NCBI GenBank assembly: GCA_026122225.1
Contig: JANEZZ010000987.1
Location: forward strand, 1-64,000
Origin: Heloderma charlesbogerti
Lineage: Eukaryota; Chordata; Lepidosauria; Squamata; Helodermatidae
Direction of reading: 5' to 3'
DNA: 64,000 bases
Shown: piece by piece, positions 1 through 11,642 of the stretch
Layout: every line of letters begins with the position of its first letter
Position numbering within the stretch: the stretch's first letter is position 1
Notes under the pieces: generated by a model
What the model saw: only the letters and a program-made list of their open reading frames with translations
Database searches by the model: none
Told to the model about the DNA's origin: nothing
Position numbers and translations under genes: made by a program

Positions 1-129
1 AGAGAAAGAGTAATATTGCTACCAAAGAGACTTGCCTGGAGCCAACACTGTGGGCTTTGCCACCGGTGAAGATCATTTTTCTTTTCCCAGGCCTTTCAGT
101 CAGTTTAGTGGTTTCAAGATCTTTTGTAG

Positions 130-275
130 TGTTGTGATTCCCTATTGATGGTTTTTGGTTTTATTCTGCTCCTGCTGTTTTTATTCTGTTTTATATTTTA
201 TGTCTGTTTTATTCGTATTTGGTTAGGGTTTTGTTATTGGGTTGTATATAAATACTATAAATGATGGTACAAAAT
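130..275 (+). repeat. LINE 3' tail-like fragment
   Basis: A T-rich run ends in a stretch resembling the 'tttgttattgggttgtatataaata' type of LINE 3' untranslated end that recurs through the window (for example 6120-6250, 34600-34718). It carries no coding sequence. The family is probably L2/CR1-like, but it is too short to be certain. Confidence 0.3.
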
Positions 276-311
276 TTATTAATTTTTTTAAAAAGATGCC
301 GTTACCATACA

Positions 312-405
312 CTGGGGTGAGCCAATTCCTCAGAAGTGGAAGACATGCTTTGCATGTTGAAGATCCCAGATTCAGTCCTTGGCATTTCCAACTTTAGTTG
401 TTTTT
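312..405 (+). repeat. tRNA-derived SINE fragment (plus strand)
   Basis: The head looks like a decayed tRNA gene: an A-box-like region around 'ctcagaagtggaagacatgc' is followed by a B-box-like 'agattcagtcc' near 370. This matches the layout of a common squamate SINE that begins with a tRNA-like 'gtagagcacatgctttgcatgc' head. The 3' part decays into T-rich sequence. It is distinct from the SINE at 903-1203. Confidence 0.5.
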
Positions 406-714
406 TTTTTAAAAAAGATCACAGGTAGCAGTGAGGCTATGGAAATCCACTGTTCATCAAAGTGCACAGTACAAAATATACAGTGCCTAGATGGAAAGGG
501 GCTTTTCATTCCACCAGGCTGTAGCAGATAGAAAGCCATGGCACTCCATCAGCTCAGCTGAGAGACCAGCAATTTTTGGCTCCTCCTCTCATCTGGCTGC
601 ATTATAACCAGTGCTGCATTACATCTGTATTATCACCAGTGGTTATAAGGACTGTATAACAATAAGAATTGGTATCTGGGTTGTCTTCATTTCCTTCCCC
701 CCCATCCACCCCTT

Positions 715-842
715 TTTCCTTTTGTGTTGTGTATTTGTAGTCTGTAAGCCTTAGGGCAGGACCTATCTTAGATCTGTAAGCTGCCCTGGAAGCCTTTATG
801 GCAGAAGAATGAGGTGTAAAGGCAAATAAATAAATAAATGCC
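715..842 (+). repeat. LINE 3' end with AAAT tail
   Basis: The phrases 'ctgtaagccttagggcagg' and 'gtaagctgccctgga', followed by an aaataaataaata tail, are typical of the 3' ends of L2/CR1-group LINEs in reptiles. There is no open reading frame. The ORF on the other strand across this stretch is an accident of the repeat. Confidence 0.5.
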
Positions 843-889
843 AATGGTGCAACTGTGTAAAAAGGCAGATTCATATGGTATCACTACAT

Positions 890-902
890 AATTTGAGAGA
901 AG
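890..902. repeat. Target site duplication, left copy
   Basis: The 13-mer aatttgagagaag occurs here and, identically, at 1204-1216. The two copies bracket the SINE exactly, which is the signature of LINE-mediated insertion. Confidence 0.85.
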
Positions 903-1203
903 GAAAGGAAAGGTTCCTCCTGTGCAAGCACTGAGTCATTGCGGACTCCTAGAGGGACGCCGCTTTCGCTGGCGTTTTCATGGCAGACTATAGCGGGGTG
1001 GTTTGCCATTGCCTTCCCCAGTCGTGACTACCTTTCCCCCAGCAAGCTGGGTCCTCATTTTACCGACCTCGGAAGGATGGAAGGCTGAGTCGACCTGAGC
1101 GAGCTACCTGGGACCCAGCTTCCGCTGGGATTGAACTCAGGTCGTGGGGAGAGTTTCGGTTGCAATACTGCCGCCTACCACTCTGCGCCACACGAGGCTC
1201 TTC
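903..1203 (-). mobile_element. Full-length tRNA-derived SINE
   Basis: Read on the minus strand, the element starts with a tRNA-like head. An A box (TGGCGCAGAGTGG) lies within the first 25 bases and a B box (GAGTTCAATCCC) about 55 bases further on, the spacing of an internal RNA polymerase III promoter. A unique body of about 220 bp follows and ends in a short TTTCCTTTCC-type tail. Perfect 13-bp duplications flank it (890-902 and 1204-1216), so it is a complete and fairly recent copy. SINEs make no protein and rely on a partner LINE for reverse transcription. I recognise the body as a widespread squamate SINE but cannot name the subfamily with certainty. Confidence 0.85.
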
Positions 1204-1216
1204 AATTTGAGAGAAG
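1204..1216. repeat. Target site duplication, right copy
   Basis: Identical 13-mer to 890-902, directly abutting the tRNA-like end of the SINE. Confidence 0.85.
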
Positions 1217-2509
1217 ACATTAATTAATACCTAGAGTTTTCCACTGCACACTTGGTCAATGTAGAATTATGTGATTACTTTATTTTCTTTCCCTACATGT
1301 TAATCATATATATGGTTCATGTTAATGTCTCCTGATGACATAGGGCCAGGGATGGGGCATGCAAAACATTTGGGTAAGTAGAAGTTTAGATGAATAAGAG
1401 TGCTGTTGGCACAGGAGTAGATCCAATGGGCTACATAGGAAGTCAAAGTGGATAAAGTTCAACTAAATTAAGTATGGTAGAACCCCTACTATTTGCTTCT
1501 TGGAAAGTTGCACTATGATTAAAGACTAATTTAATAATTAGACAAATTGGAACAAGGAACTATCTAGTACAGTTTCCGCACTGCACATGTCCTGGGACAA
1601 AATGCCTTGTTATTACAAATGGAAACTGGCCAGGCCAACATGACATCCTTATATTTCAAATTAATTACAATATAAGCAAGCCAAGAATTTAATTTTAGTC
1701 CCCTCACTACTTTAATCTTATCAACAGGACAATAGGTTCCTTCCTTTACACTTGCAATGCTTGGGAGGACAATTTATCTTCGTTAAATAATAACTGGCTT
1801 TATTATCTTTTGACTCTTCAGAACCGCTGGCTGGCAAGGTTTTTAAAAATTTCATCAATCTTATTTTGCATTTTTCAAAGCAGGCATCAGAAAAAAAGTC
1901 ATCAAAGTCTGCAAAACACATTGTATCTCTTAACGTTATGAATTGGGCTCGAGAATATCTAATTTACTTATATATCTACTAAACTGACATGAATCTCTAT
2001 ATTTCATAACTCGAACAAGGAAGTCCAGGAGCAAGGCCCTAAACTGCAGTTCCAGATGATTAGTGTTGCGAAAGCAATCCAGGCTGCCAAAAAAGCTTAC
2101 TGATACTCACCTTTAGCAAACTTGCCTTTTCAGTCATTTACTCAAGCTACACTCTTTGTGTCTTTTCATAAAACATTTGGAGAGAGATGTAATACTGCAT
2201 TGTTAAATTTTCTAAAAAGTAGGACACATTGCTTAAGAGAGATAAAACTGACTATTTGTCTAAAGATAATTGTCTATCCACTTCAGAATAATTTTTAGAG
2301 ACAATCCTTAATTTCCTCCAACTCATCTCCCAATTAAAAAGGAAAGGAGAAACTGATTCTTTAGGGACTTTAGCACAGCAACTAGCCACTTGGAGTGGGG
2401 GCTTACATCCTAGCTGTATGTTACAGATCCATATGGATGCATTCGGAACTCCCATCCATAGAGAGAGTATTATGCTTCAGGTGGGCAGTGAAGACTATCC
2501 TGTTCTGCT
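1217..2509. other. Intronic sequence, nothing recognised
   Basis: AT-rich unique-looking sequence. The small minus-strand reading frames here (about 1721-1921 and 2252-2455) have no recognisable motif, and I do not regard them as genes. Confidence 0.6.
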
Positions 2510-4950
2510 GGGCTTTATTTATTTAAAACTATTTATAAGGGTAAAATGAAATCCTTTCATGGAGGAGTACAAGATAAAAAACATACAAAAACATACAAAT
2601 AGACAAAAATATACAATAAAATACTATAAAACACTATAAGAACAAATTACACCAATAAAACCTGCAGCCCACAGATTATGGGAAAGCCAGTGAAAACAGG
2701 TGGGTCTTCAGAGGAGCCTAACAAACCTCTGATGGAAGATGATTCTAGATGTGTGGGGGCACTACATAAAAGGCCCTCTACCTTATACTCACCACCTTAA
2801 CTGCCCTTGGTGGTGGGCAAGTGAGAAAGTCCTCTGTTGGTGACCTCAAAGTGTGGGCAGGCTGGTACAGGTGAAGGTGGTCACTCAAGTACCTTGCGCC
2901 CAAACTATTTAAGGCTTTAACGGTTAAAATCAGCACTTTAAATTGGGCTCGAAAATGCACAGGCAACTAATGCAGCTGGAGCAGTATTGGTGCCATATGA
3001 GCTGTTTGCCCAAACTCACCAATATCCAGGTGTCTGCATTCTGCACCAAATGAAAATTCCAAACCGTCTCACAGGCAGCTCCATGTAAAGTGGATTAGAG
3101 TAGTCAAGCCTGGATGTCACCAGAGCATGAATGACCAAGGCAAGAAAGATCCTCCCTAGGATAGGGCCACAGCTAGAGTACCAGCTTAAGCTGGTAAAAA
3201 GTGCTCCTGGCCACTGCTGTCACTTGAGCTTCCCCAGTTAGTGCTAGGGATGTGTGAATCAGCAAGACTTGCGCTTGCCGAAGTTCTCCGAATTCCATCT
3301 CGAAGCCCATTCTGAACTGAGTCAGTATCAGATTGCGAGCTTCCTGTTTTTCTTTTTGCAAGAAAATCTGTGTGTATTTCCATGTGTATTTTTCCAAATG
3401 TATGCATCAATTCTGTGCATTTTTTAAATGTATTCTTCCCCCATGATTAAAGTGTATTTGTGCACATTTTTAAAATGTGCTCATTTTGAAATGTACACAT
3501 TTTTGAAATGTATGCATGCTGTCGAATGCTTTTTTTGGTCCACGAATCACACTACAAGCTCAGAAATGTACAAACTTTGACCGCAGAATTGTGTCCGAGT
3601 CCAGAAGGTGCAAACTGGGTAAAATTCTGAACTGGAACAAATTTCTTATACATCTCTAGTTAGCACTGAGTCCAGCAACACATACAATCTGCGCACCTAG
3701 TCCTTCAAGGGAAGTATGACTCCATCTAAGACCAGATGTATTCCTCTGTCCAGATTAGTCAGTTTTCCCACTCACAGCACCTCTGACTTGTCGGGTTTAA
3801 GTCTCCGTTTGTCTGCCTTCAGCCATTCCAGAACTGCCTCCAGAAATCAGTTCAGGCATTCAACAGCCTCCTTAGGATCATTAGATGGAAATGAGAGGTA
3901 GAGCTCAGAGTGTTATCTGCATATTGATGGCACTTTGGCCCAAACCTCTGAATGACTTCCCCCAACAGTTTCATATAGATATTGAAAAGTATAGGGGACA
4001 GGATGGAATCTTGTGGCACCCCATAGGCCAATGGCCACAGAGTGGAGTAGAAGTCGCCAAGCACCATCTTCTGAGATATTCATTCAGGAAGGACTGGAAA
4101 TACCATAACATGGTGCCTCCTCAACCAACCCAGACAACCAATCCAGCAGGCTACCATGATTGATTGTATCAAAAGCTGCTGAGAGGTCCAGGAGAACCAA
4201 CAAGGTTGCACTCCTGCTGTCCATTTCCTGGTAAGTTATCTACTAGGGTGACCAAGGCTGTTTCTGTCCCAGGCCTGAACCCAGACTGGAATGGATCCAA
4301 ATAATCAGCATCATCCAACACTTCCAGGAGTTCAGAAGTCACCACATGCTCCAGCACCTTGCCTAAAAATGGTAGATTTTATACTGGATAGTAATTATCA
4401 GAAACCAATGGATCTAAACTAGGTTTCTTCAATAGCGGCCTCACTACTGCTTCCTTTAAGCTACTGGAGACCACCTCTTCCCTCAAGAGGCCATTAATCA
4501 CCTCTGAAGACCACATACCCAGCCCAGCTCTGGCCGATTTCACAGGTCAGGATGCGCAAGGGTCCAGACAGCAAGTGGTGAGCCTCAATCCTACAAGCAG
4601 TTTGCCCATGTCCTCAGACTGTACAAACTGAAAAGCATCCATGATAACATGGTTAGACAGTACTCTGGTCACAACCAGCTCCAACTGTGTTAATAGTGCT
4701 AAATTGGCATGGATACAAGTGACTGTATCAACAAAATGCCCAGCAAATTGATCACAGTGGGCTTTTGAATATTCAAGTTGTTGCTTTCCTAGGTCCAGGA
4801 AGGCCCTGCACCACCAGAAAAGGCTCCACTGGACAACACCGAGCAGATGCAGTTGTGGCAGAGAAGTACGATCTCTTTGTCGCCAACACTGCCATAGCTG
4901 TGTTTGGTCATACTCGCTTTCACTATTTGCGCTCTAGCTGCAAATGGTGA
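2510..4950 (-). mobile_element. Decayed L2-type LINE, reverse transcriptase region
   Basis: Read on the minus strand, fragments of one reverse transcriptase occur in the correct order. DPFQSGFRPGTETALVTLVD lies near 4300. A region reading roughly as AAFDTINHG follows. 'GVPQDSILSPILFNIYMKLL' and 'HQYADNT' lie at about 3900-4030. 'QVTAVARSTFYQL' is near 3200, and the C-terminal 'FRAQFKVLILTVKALNSLG' and 'YLSDHLHLYQPA' are at 2778-2966. The catalytic YADD is changed to YADN, and stops and frameshifts separate the pieces, so it is dead. The 3' untranslated part covers about 2510-2780. A hAT-type MITE has inserted inside it at 3245-3658. The motif style is that of the L2 clade; a related CR1-group LINE is the alternative. 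Confidence 0.75.
3245..3658. mobile_element. hAT-type MITE inside the L2 copy
   Basis: A 414-bp element begins TAGGGATGTG and ends TACATCTCTA. Its 8-bp flanks are gttagtgc (3237-3244) and gttagcac (3659-3666), matching at 6 of 8 positions. An 8-bp target duplication is the mark of hAT transposases. The L2 coding fragments continue on both sides, which confirms the insertion. The interior is AT-rich with repeated 'aaatgtgcatttt'-like words and no ORF. A relative with the same ending lies at about 54.8-55.2 kb. Confidence 0.7.
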
Positions 4951-5079
4951 AACGGTGTTTAGTGTTTTATGTCACTCTTTACTGACACGCTGTAATAATA
5001 TTATACTGAACGTTTTTATTCCTGCATTTATTGTTTTTTATGATGTACATGTTTTTACTTTGTTTTTATTGTAGCTTTA

Positions 5080-5150
5080 TTATATATTGCCCTGAGAGCC
5101 TGGTAGGTGGAGGGTACAATTCATAAATCAATTACATGAAATCAAATTAA
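5080..5150 (+). repeat. LINE 3' end fragment
   Basis: 'tatattgccctgagagcctgg', with a tail of short aat/aaat units, matches the 3' ends of L2/CR1-group LINEs found repeatedly in this window. Confidence 0.45.
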
Positions 5151-6115
5151 ATTACTAAAAGATACATGTTCACTATAGTGAAATGTGCCATGCCAAGGCA
5201 GAATTTCACTTAATAAACATTCAATTAACCATGGATGCATCTCTCGCTACAGGTGAATAATTGTGTGTGCCTCCTTCCCAATGCTGTAACCTTTGTTTCC
5301 AGGGTTGGCCTTCTGCCTCAGGGAACAAACTAACTTGTGCTTCCCTATTCCATATGCAGAAGGCAACCAGACAGACAACTGAATCTTACTTCAACACTGG
5401 TAATGGGACAGTGTCTTCTACCACATCTGAGGGTAGCAAGTTAGTTTAGGTGGTGCAGGGCACACAGCTCTGTCCTCAAGAACTTGTTCATCACTCTGCC
5501 TAGGACCTGCTAGCTGTGTGCTCAAAAGATGCCCACTCAAACAATTGCACCAGTGGTGCTGCCAGAGAGTTTGATGTCAGCAGAGCAATATATGCATGAT
5601 ACCTGCTGGAGTGCATGTTCTGGGCTGGCTGCCTCTCTTCCTGTTTGCTCAGTCAGGGGCCTCTCCAAAGAGCACTATCTGTGTCATGTTGGGAGAAAGC
5701 AACTCAGTGAGTCAGCTAGCCAGCCCAGTCCAGCAACAAGCAAGCATCCAACTCGGAAGGATGGGAACAGCCAGGACAGGAGCTCAGGAGGAATGGCTGG
5801 GGGGCTACTGGCACGTTTAGCAGCATCCAACTCACTCTGCCTAATGATGGGCCTGTCCCTGTAATTGTTCCAGATTATGCAGATTGAACACTGTCTGGTG
5901 TATAGGGGGCATACCTGTGTCCCACTGTCTTTTACCTGGACTCTTAGGCTTCTGTAAGATTGGGAACCCCCTACTTTGATTAGGCTATGAAATAATCAGT
6001 GCTGGCAGTAATCTTGTTTCGTAGGTTTGTATTTAGGGGGAGAGTAACCTTGATTAGACTAAGCATTGCATCTCTTGTATCTTTTAGTCTCACTATGTAC
6101 ATCTTCTCTGTTCTG
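5151..6115. other. Intronic sequence, nothing recognised
   Basis: No repeat or gene is recognised. The plus-strand frame at 5529-5864 (111 codons) has no domain, and an overlapping frame competes with it. I read it as chance. Confidence 0.6.
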
Positions 6116-6250
6116 TATAACCTCATGAAGTTCTGAGGCTGCATCAGAACTTAATGTTTTGTTTTGTTTTTTAATTGTTGTGATTTGCCCAGAGTGCTTC
6201 AGCTATGGAGTGGTATAGCAATTAAATAAATAAGCCATAAATAAATAAGC
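6116..6250 (+). repeat. LINE 3' end with AAAT tail
   Basis: 'tgatttgcccagagtgcttcagc' followed by 'aattaaataaataagcc' is a typical L2/CR1-group LINE 3' terminus. Confidence 0.5.
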
Positions 6251-6259
6251 CATCAATAT

Positions 6260-8105
6260 CATCATCATCAAGCAACTAGAGCCAACAAAACTTCTCATTA
6301 CAATACATTTATGTTTAATATTCTATACAACACTATCATTTTTGCTGCAACAGACTTACTTGGCTACCTATTCCAGAATCTGTCTCAATATTTCGCTGCA
6401 GACTTTGTAACTGTGGCTTCCAGTTACTTTATTGGGGCTCATTTTTATCTTTCCTTCCAAAGGTTGTGGTTTGGAAGTCTCCTCCACTGTCTTTTGCATA
6501 CACTTTCAGGACTATATTCTGCCTGATTGCAAGCCAGGTGAACTTCATTCATGTCTAATGAGATCAGTATATTTCTTTCCATTTTCCTCATTTGTAACCT
6601 CAAGGCAGCCACTTTTATCTTGTTTGCTTAAAAGACGTTAGCACCGTAATGAGCATCTCTGAAACCTGCTGTTTCTGGCACTAAAGTATCATCAAAGCAG
6701 TTGTGACCAACATTCTAACCTCTTCATTGGCAAAATATTTTTTTTAAATCCTTAAATCTCAAATTTTCCTGTTATTCGTATAATCATTATCTTTCCTCCA
6801 AGAATCAAAAGAACACCTGCATGAACTTCACACCCCTTTAAAAAAAAATCTTCATTTTGTTTCCTTCTCTATATGTCCATGCCGTTCTTTGGCCCCTATG
6901 GTGTATTGTAAATGTTTTATTCACTTGGCCACAGACTGACTATTCCCAAATGTTAATTAAGATCAGAAAATGAGCTGCAGAGTGCATTAGTGGTTATGTA
7001 ATACAGACCATTAAAGCCTACTTTATAAATGAGTGTCATTAAATTCTAAGTATAGCTGCTTTTCCTGTGCTGCCAAAAACACACACGTGCGCGCGCACAC
7101 AGGAGAGAGAGAGGTTACACGGCACCTTTTATTCAAGTTTTTTCAAGCAACTTAGCAAGGTGGAGGGGAATGTAATTATTAAGCCTATTTTACAAAGTAA
7201 AACAGGGAATCTGTGGCAAACGCTGCAAGATATTCTAGGTCTGGCTTCTCATTCCGTGGCCTTCTCATCAGACAATGAATGCGGCTCTGGTACCTACATG
7301 AGTTATCATGCAAATTACCTCAGAGCCCACTCAAATCACTGCTATTATTTATGAGTGTTTGAGAAAAGCTTTCTTGGGGAATTCCTTTGTAAGCCTTCAG
7401 ATGGGATTTTCTGTAACACCAACCCCTTTGTCAGTCTTCTTGTAGCAGCTGGGCCTAAGCCTCAGTCAACGGTGCAAAGGAATCATTTTATGAAACGCAG
7501 TACTACTGTCTCTCTCAAAGAGAATAGAACAACGCTGCAGAAGTTGTACCTAGCTGTCTGGGACCAGTGAGATAATGGGCAACATCTTCTCACTAAGAAG
7601 AAATGGCTCAAGTATCAGGTTCCAAACCCATAACGCCTTCAGGCTAGTGTTCCCCCCACTTGCCCAAATTTCCTACACTGAGTCAGCAGGAGTAGATCCT
7701 TGGTAGACTCCACCAGCTGTGCTGCTGCTTGTATCTTTGTGAACTCTTCTCAGTCAGTTAGCTTCAGTAGTCTAGCAGCACCTAACTGTGTTTGGGTAGA
7801 TTTTTAAATAGGCCAGTCTCCTGCAGCCCCTCATTCATTGTGGGTGACTATGCATCTAACTTCTAGTCTTCATTTAATTTTTATTCAGTACTGCTAGGAA
7901 CACATAGTCCAGATCTAGTTCCAATACTATACTGTTCTCTACCCACAAAATGCTTCACTATGAGTCAGCTGGTATGGACGTTTCTGCCATAGAAATTCTT
8001 TCCTTCTTTCCCCTGGTGGGGAATCTTCCCCATTTTCAGCAAGCATAGGGAGAAATGAAGGACAGTAGGGTTAATGATGTTTGAATGAAGAGTTGTCTTT
8101 GAATG
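6260..8105. other. Intronic sequence with a short CA/GA microsatellite
   Basis: Nothing gene-like is seen. A compound acacac/gcgcgc/gagaga tract lies at about 7078-7113. Small plus-strand ORFs at 6311-6641 and 7067-7570 have no recognisable motif. Confidence 0.6.
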
Positions 8106-8113
8106 CTATACAG

Positions 8114-8242
8114 CAAGGGCAGGCAATCTGGACCCCTCCAGATGTGTTGGACCACAACTCCCATCAGCCCCAGTCAGCATGGTCAGGGATTATCAGAATT
8201 GTAGTCCAAAACTTCTGGAAGGCACCAGGTTCCCTACCCCTG
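8114..8242. mobile_element. Short palindromic hAT-type MITE
   Basis: The sequence folds on itself: 'ctccagatgtgttgga' and 'accacaactcccatcagcc' on the left pair with 'gtagtccaaaacttctggaagg' on the right. The ends are CAAGGGCAGGC and CTACCCCTG. Flanking octamers ctatacag and atatagag match at 6 of 8. It is a very common reptile MITE. Half-copies lie at 31676-31712 and 34262-34345. Confidence 0.6.
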
Positions 8243-8468
8243 ATATAGAGTTAGTACAAGACTGAATTCAACTTCAATTAGTTCTGCCTTTAAAATGCAT
8301 GTGCCTTGCAAGTTCTATGCCATTTAAAAACCACATTTTAAAGCAAATAGTTATATAGTTACATAGACGCAGTACACACAGGCAATTATAACATGTTCAG
8401 AAAGAGCTAGACCCCTCTTCCAACTCACAGAATAACTAAATCACTATACTTATACTAATCCCATGTAC

Positions 8469-8684
8469 GCCCACTGTGGTTTAATTTACCCGTGGGGGCT
8501 GTCACATCACATCTAGCACCTGCAGCACCATTTTTGCATGGCACCCCTAGCCGCCCGGCAGCAGGATTTGCCATGCAACCCAAGCAGCAGGGTTGTTTGA
8601 GGGTTAGACAACCCTCAAATAACCCGTGGCTTGTTTTAGGGTTCCCCACAACAGCTCCCACAGGTAAATTAAGCCACGGTGGGC
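8469..8684. mobile_element. MITE with 34-bp terminal inverted repeats
   Basis: The left arm (8469-8502) and right arm (8651-8684) are inverted copies differing at 4 of 34 positions. Inside lies a second small inverted repeat, gggttgtttgagggt against accctcaaat. Related end sequence occurs at about 49190-49230. No transposase is encoded. The overlapping ORFs on both strands are produced by the inverted repeat itself. Confidence 0.6.
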
Positions 8685-8699
8685 TGTCATATCATGCGA

Positions 8700-9705
8700 A
8701 CCAGGTCAATAGGTGGCCCTGTAATAGGTTTTTCCCTTGGTAACTCTGCATTTTCTTATTCTGAATGAAATCTAACTCACCTGAGATTTGAAAACTCCAG
8801 ACCTCTGATGTATACAGAAGTTCTAGTCAGCAAACCCAGTTCAGTCATCCCATTTCTTTATCAGAATACTGGCGTATCTAACTTTAATTGTTCTCAGTGA
8901 TCAATGGATAACTGAACAGTTCGTTGCTAGAAAGGGCATATGCTATTACATGAGGAATTCGCCTAACACCACAAGTCCTTTGTTCCCCCATCAATAGGTA
9001 TATAGCACCTTTTAAAGTATATGTATTAACATTTCTTTAAAGAATCAATGCTAGGTAAGACAATCAAAAAGACATGACATGAATATAAAAAATAAATCAA
9101 CCATTAACATATTTTATCTGAAATGAAGATGAAACCAAGAGCAGAAAATATAAATAGGCTTCTGTTGTACAATATACATGCACAAAATCCACCAGAAACC
9201 CTCTTCATTTTCTTCTGGGCCTTGTTCAGGCAATTATTAATAAGCTGAAAAATGCAGTTGCTTTGCTCTTCCCTTCATGCTAGCAAGCGCAACAGGCCAG
9301 GCAGTCTTCAGTTAACTCTAGCTTCCTGTTACATCCAAATTGGGAAACTATGGTTAAAGGCCTCAGAACAAACCAGCATATGAAGCCACAGTTTGAAGTT
9401 GGCTTCATATCCAAACTGTTTGCTGGTTTGCACAACAGGTGGGGTGAAGTGGCTGCATGTGTGGGTATGAAGCTCATTGGCTTATTAAGCTAAGGTATGA
9501 TTTCACAGAATGTGGCTTAACTGTTTTAACGAAAATCTTTGCTCTCTACATTTGGCAACCTTTGTGTAGAATAGTTTCACTTGCAGAAGTTAGGCAGGGC
9601 TTATTTTTAAAAGAAGAGAAGAAGGAAGGAGCACTGTGATCCAACAAGTATCCATCATTTTACTAATATTGCATCACACCTTTAACACTTGTATTACCTC
9701 ATTAA
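8700..9705. other. Intronic sequence, weak inverted repeat near 9.4 kb
   Basis: Mostly unrecognised. Around 9371-9430 there is an imperfect foldback ('aaaccagcatatgaagcc' against 'ggcttcatat...gctggttt') that may be a decayed MITE. Confidence 0.4.
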
Positions 9706-9707
9706 TT

Positions 9708-9725
9708 AAGAAGCCTGTTCCCTTT
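9708..9725. repeat. Target site duplication, left copy (18 bp)
   Basis: aagaagcctgttcccttt is repeated exactly at 11625-11642. The pair brackets the L1-type insertion. Confidence 0.85.
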
Positions 9726-11624
9726 TTCGACTTCCAGTTGGAACCAATGTCGCTCTGGTAGCGTCCCACGGGCTCTCCGTGGGAACTTTCTCAAACAGCT
9801 TTTTAAAAGGTTGAAAAACCTTTTCATTCCCCCCTGGAATTAAAAGGGGGGCAAGGCAACATCTGGATAACATCTTGGAGAAATGTACCCCCCTCAAGAT
9901 AGTGGGGGGGGGCTGGATTCCAGGATTATCTCTCCAGAGCTTTACCAATGCAAAAAGCTGTACTGAGACTCCTATTTCATAGGAGAAAACAGGGCTGACA
10001 TGTTCCATAATAATATATGCTTTAAGAAATATCAGCAACTTCTGAGGGATGATTTAAGAAATGTTAACAATATTTGAGAACACCTGAAGACCTGCAAGAT
10101 CTGCTTGAGAGAAACATGACTGTGCCGAGGAGAAAAAAGGAGCTGGCATCAACTCCCCCCGCACCCCTGTGTCAAAAATTTCGAGAACAGAAAATATAGG
10201 GGAATTATTTACTCTGATAAAGACTTTATCTTCGCAATTTATGGAGCGAGCCAAAAGGTTGGATTTAATCCAAAATTCCATCACCGCCTTGCAAGGAGCT
10301 GTAGATTTAATTAATGCAAAAAACGGAGATGAAAATTAATGAGCTAGAAGACTGAGTGGCAGGAAATGAAACTACGACACAAATTTGTTTTAAAAATGCC
10401 TCTGATAGAATGTCTCAACTGGAGGCCTTCACGAGGAGATCCAATGTACATATTATTGGGATTAAAAAAATCTGTCTAATGATGTAAAATTGCCTATTTT
10501 TGTGGATAAACTTTTGTATGAGATACCCCTATCCCATCTGATTATTTACTTGATACTGAGCAGGCATTTTGTGTGCCAAATGCTAAAAGGACCGATTACA
10601 CGATCATAGTCCAATTTGCAAAAGTCTCCGCAAAGAATTATATCCTGCGTTTGGCAAGAGAGGGTAGAAAGAAGCCTTTCCTGGAAACAAGATAAAGTTA
10701 TGTTATTTCCAGATTACATCAAAGAGGTGGCGAATAAAAGAAGGCAATTTATCAAAGCAAAAAATATGGCAAAACAAATGAACTTACAATATTACTTAAA
10801 ATATCCTGCTACACTTTGTATTGTGTCTGAAGGTCAGATGAAGAAGTTTCTAAATCATGAAAAGGCGGAGGCATGGCTGAACGTAAAAATGCATGAGATT
10901 TCTGTTACAACCCTGTGAACTAGAATCTTGAAACAAGCTTTGTTAACGGTTTGTGTTTAGTCTACATGATCCAGGCTAGCTCAGAAGTTAAATGATTATA
11001 CATATATTTGTTTATTCTCTTTCATCTTTTGTTTTTTCTTGCTTTTCTTTATATTTTTTATTTCAAAATTAATAATATATCTAGTATAAAATATATTACT
11101 GACTGTTGAAGGTTTATATTAAGTTTTATTATTATATAACACTATATGTATTACTATTATTATTAATAATAATAATAACATAGGCTTCGGGGAATGAATT
11201 GTAGACCTGTTTCTTGGATATAAGATTGATGATATGATATTGAAATGTAAGGTTGTTTATTAAACTGTAAGATTGTTAAGGTTATAGATATAGTTTTTAA
11301 AATAGAATGGTATCAGAGGCTGGGGAGTATTGGAGTTTAAACTTAATTCTTTAAAGGGGAGGGAGAGGGAGAGGGGGAAGGAAGGGGAAAGAATCTTCTT
11401 TTTTCTTCACTTCCTTTCCTCCTCCCTTTTACTTTTTTTCCCCTTTCTTTTTCCTTCTCTTTTTGTTATTGTGGTGTCCTCATCAGAATATTGTATTGTT
11501 GGGAAAATGTAGTATTGATCAGGTTGTTGGTAATTTTGGTATTGTTTATTTCATTTATAAAGATAAAATAAATAAAAAAATAAAAAATAATAAAATAAAA
11601 ATATATTCAAAAAAAGAAAGAAAG
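9726..11624 (+). mobile_element. ORF1-only L1-type retroelement (HAL1-like)
   Basis: A 1.9-kb insertion is bounded by an identical 18-bp target duplication. It has a roughly 400-bp 5' leader, an ORF1 remnant (about 10129-10918), then some 700 bp of AT-rich 3' sequence that includes a purine-rich and a pyrimidine-rich tract (11340-11465) and an A-rich tail (about 11565-11624). No reverse transcriptase (ORF2) is present. Because the 5' leader and ORF1 remain and only ORF2 is missing, this is not simple 5' truncation. It resembles the 'half-L1' (HAL1) architecture described in mammals. The alternative is an internally deleted L1. Confidence 0.7.
10129..10918 (+). pseudogene. L1 ORF1 protein remnant
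   Basis: ORF1 is the RNA-binding, trimer-forming chaperone of L1 elements. Three pieces in order but different frames fit it. The first starts at the ATG in 'aaacatgactgtgcc' and runs into a coiled-coil-like stretch (MERAKRLDLIQNSITALQGA, about 10240-10300). The second is an RRM-like piece containing VQFAKVSAKNYILRLAREG (about 10610-10670). The third is a C-terminal part with DYIKEVANKRRQFIKAKNMA and 'YLKYPATLCIVSEGQMKKFL' (about 10710-10880). Length and order agree with L1 ORF1. Frameshifts and stops between pieces show it is no longer functional. The next coding segment, ORF2, is absent. Confidence 0.65.
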
Positions 11625-11642
11625 AAGAAGCCTGTTCCCTTT
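11625..11642. repeat. Target site duplication, right copy (18 bp)
   Basis: Exact copy of 9708-9725, directly after the A-rich tail. Confidence 0.85.

Noticed and set aside
903..1203. A functional tRNA gene at the SINE head
   Set aside because: The A and B boxes are present, but the sequence does not fold as a complete cloverleaf and it is joined to a SINE body with target duplications.
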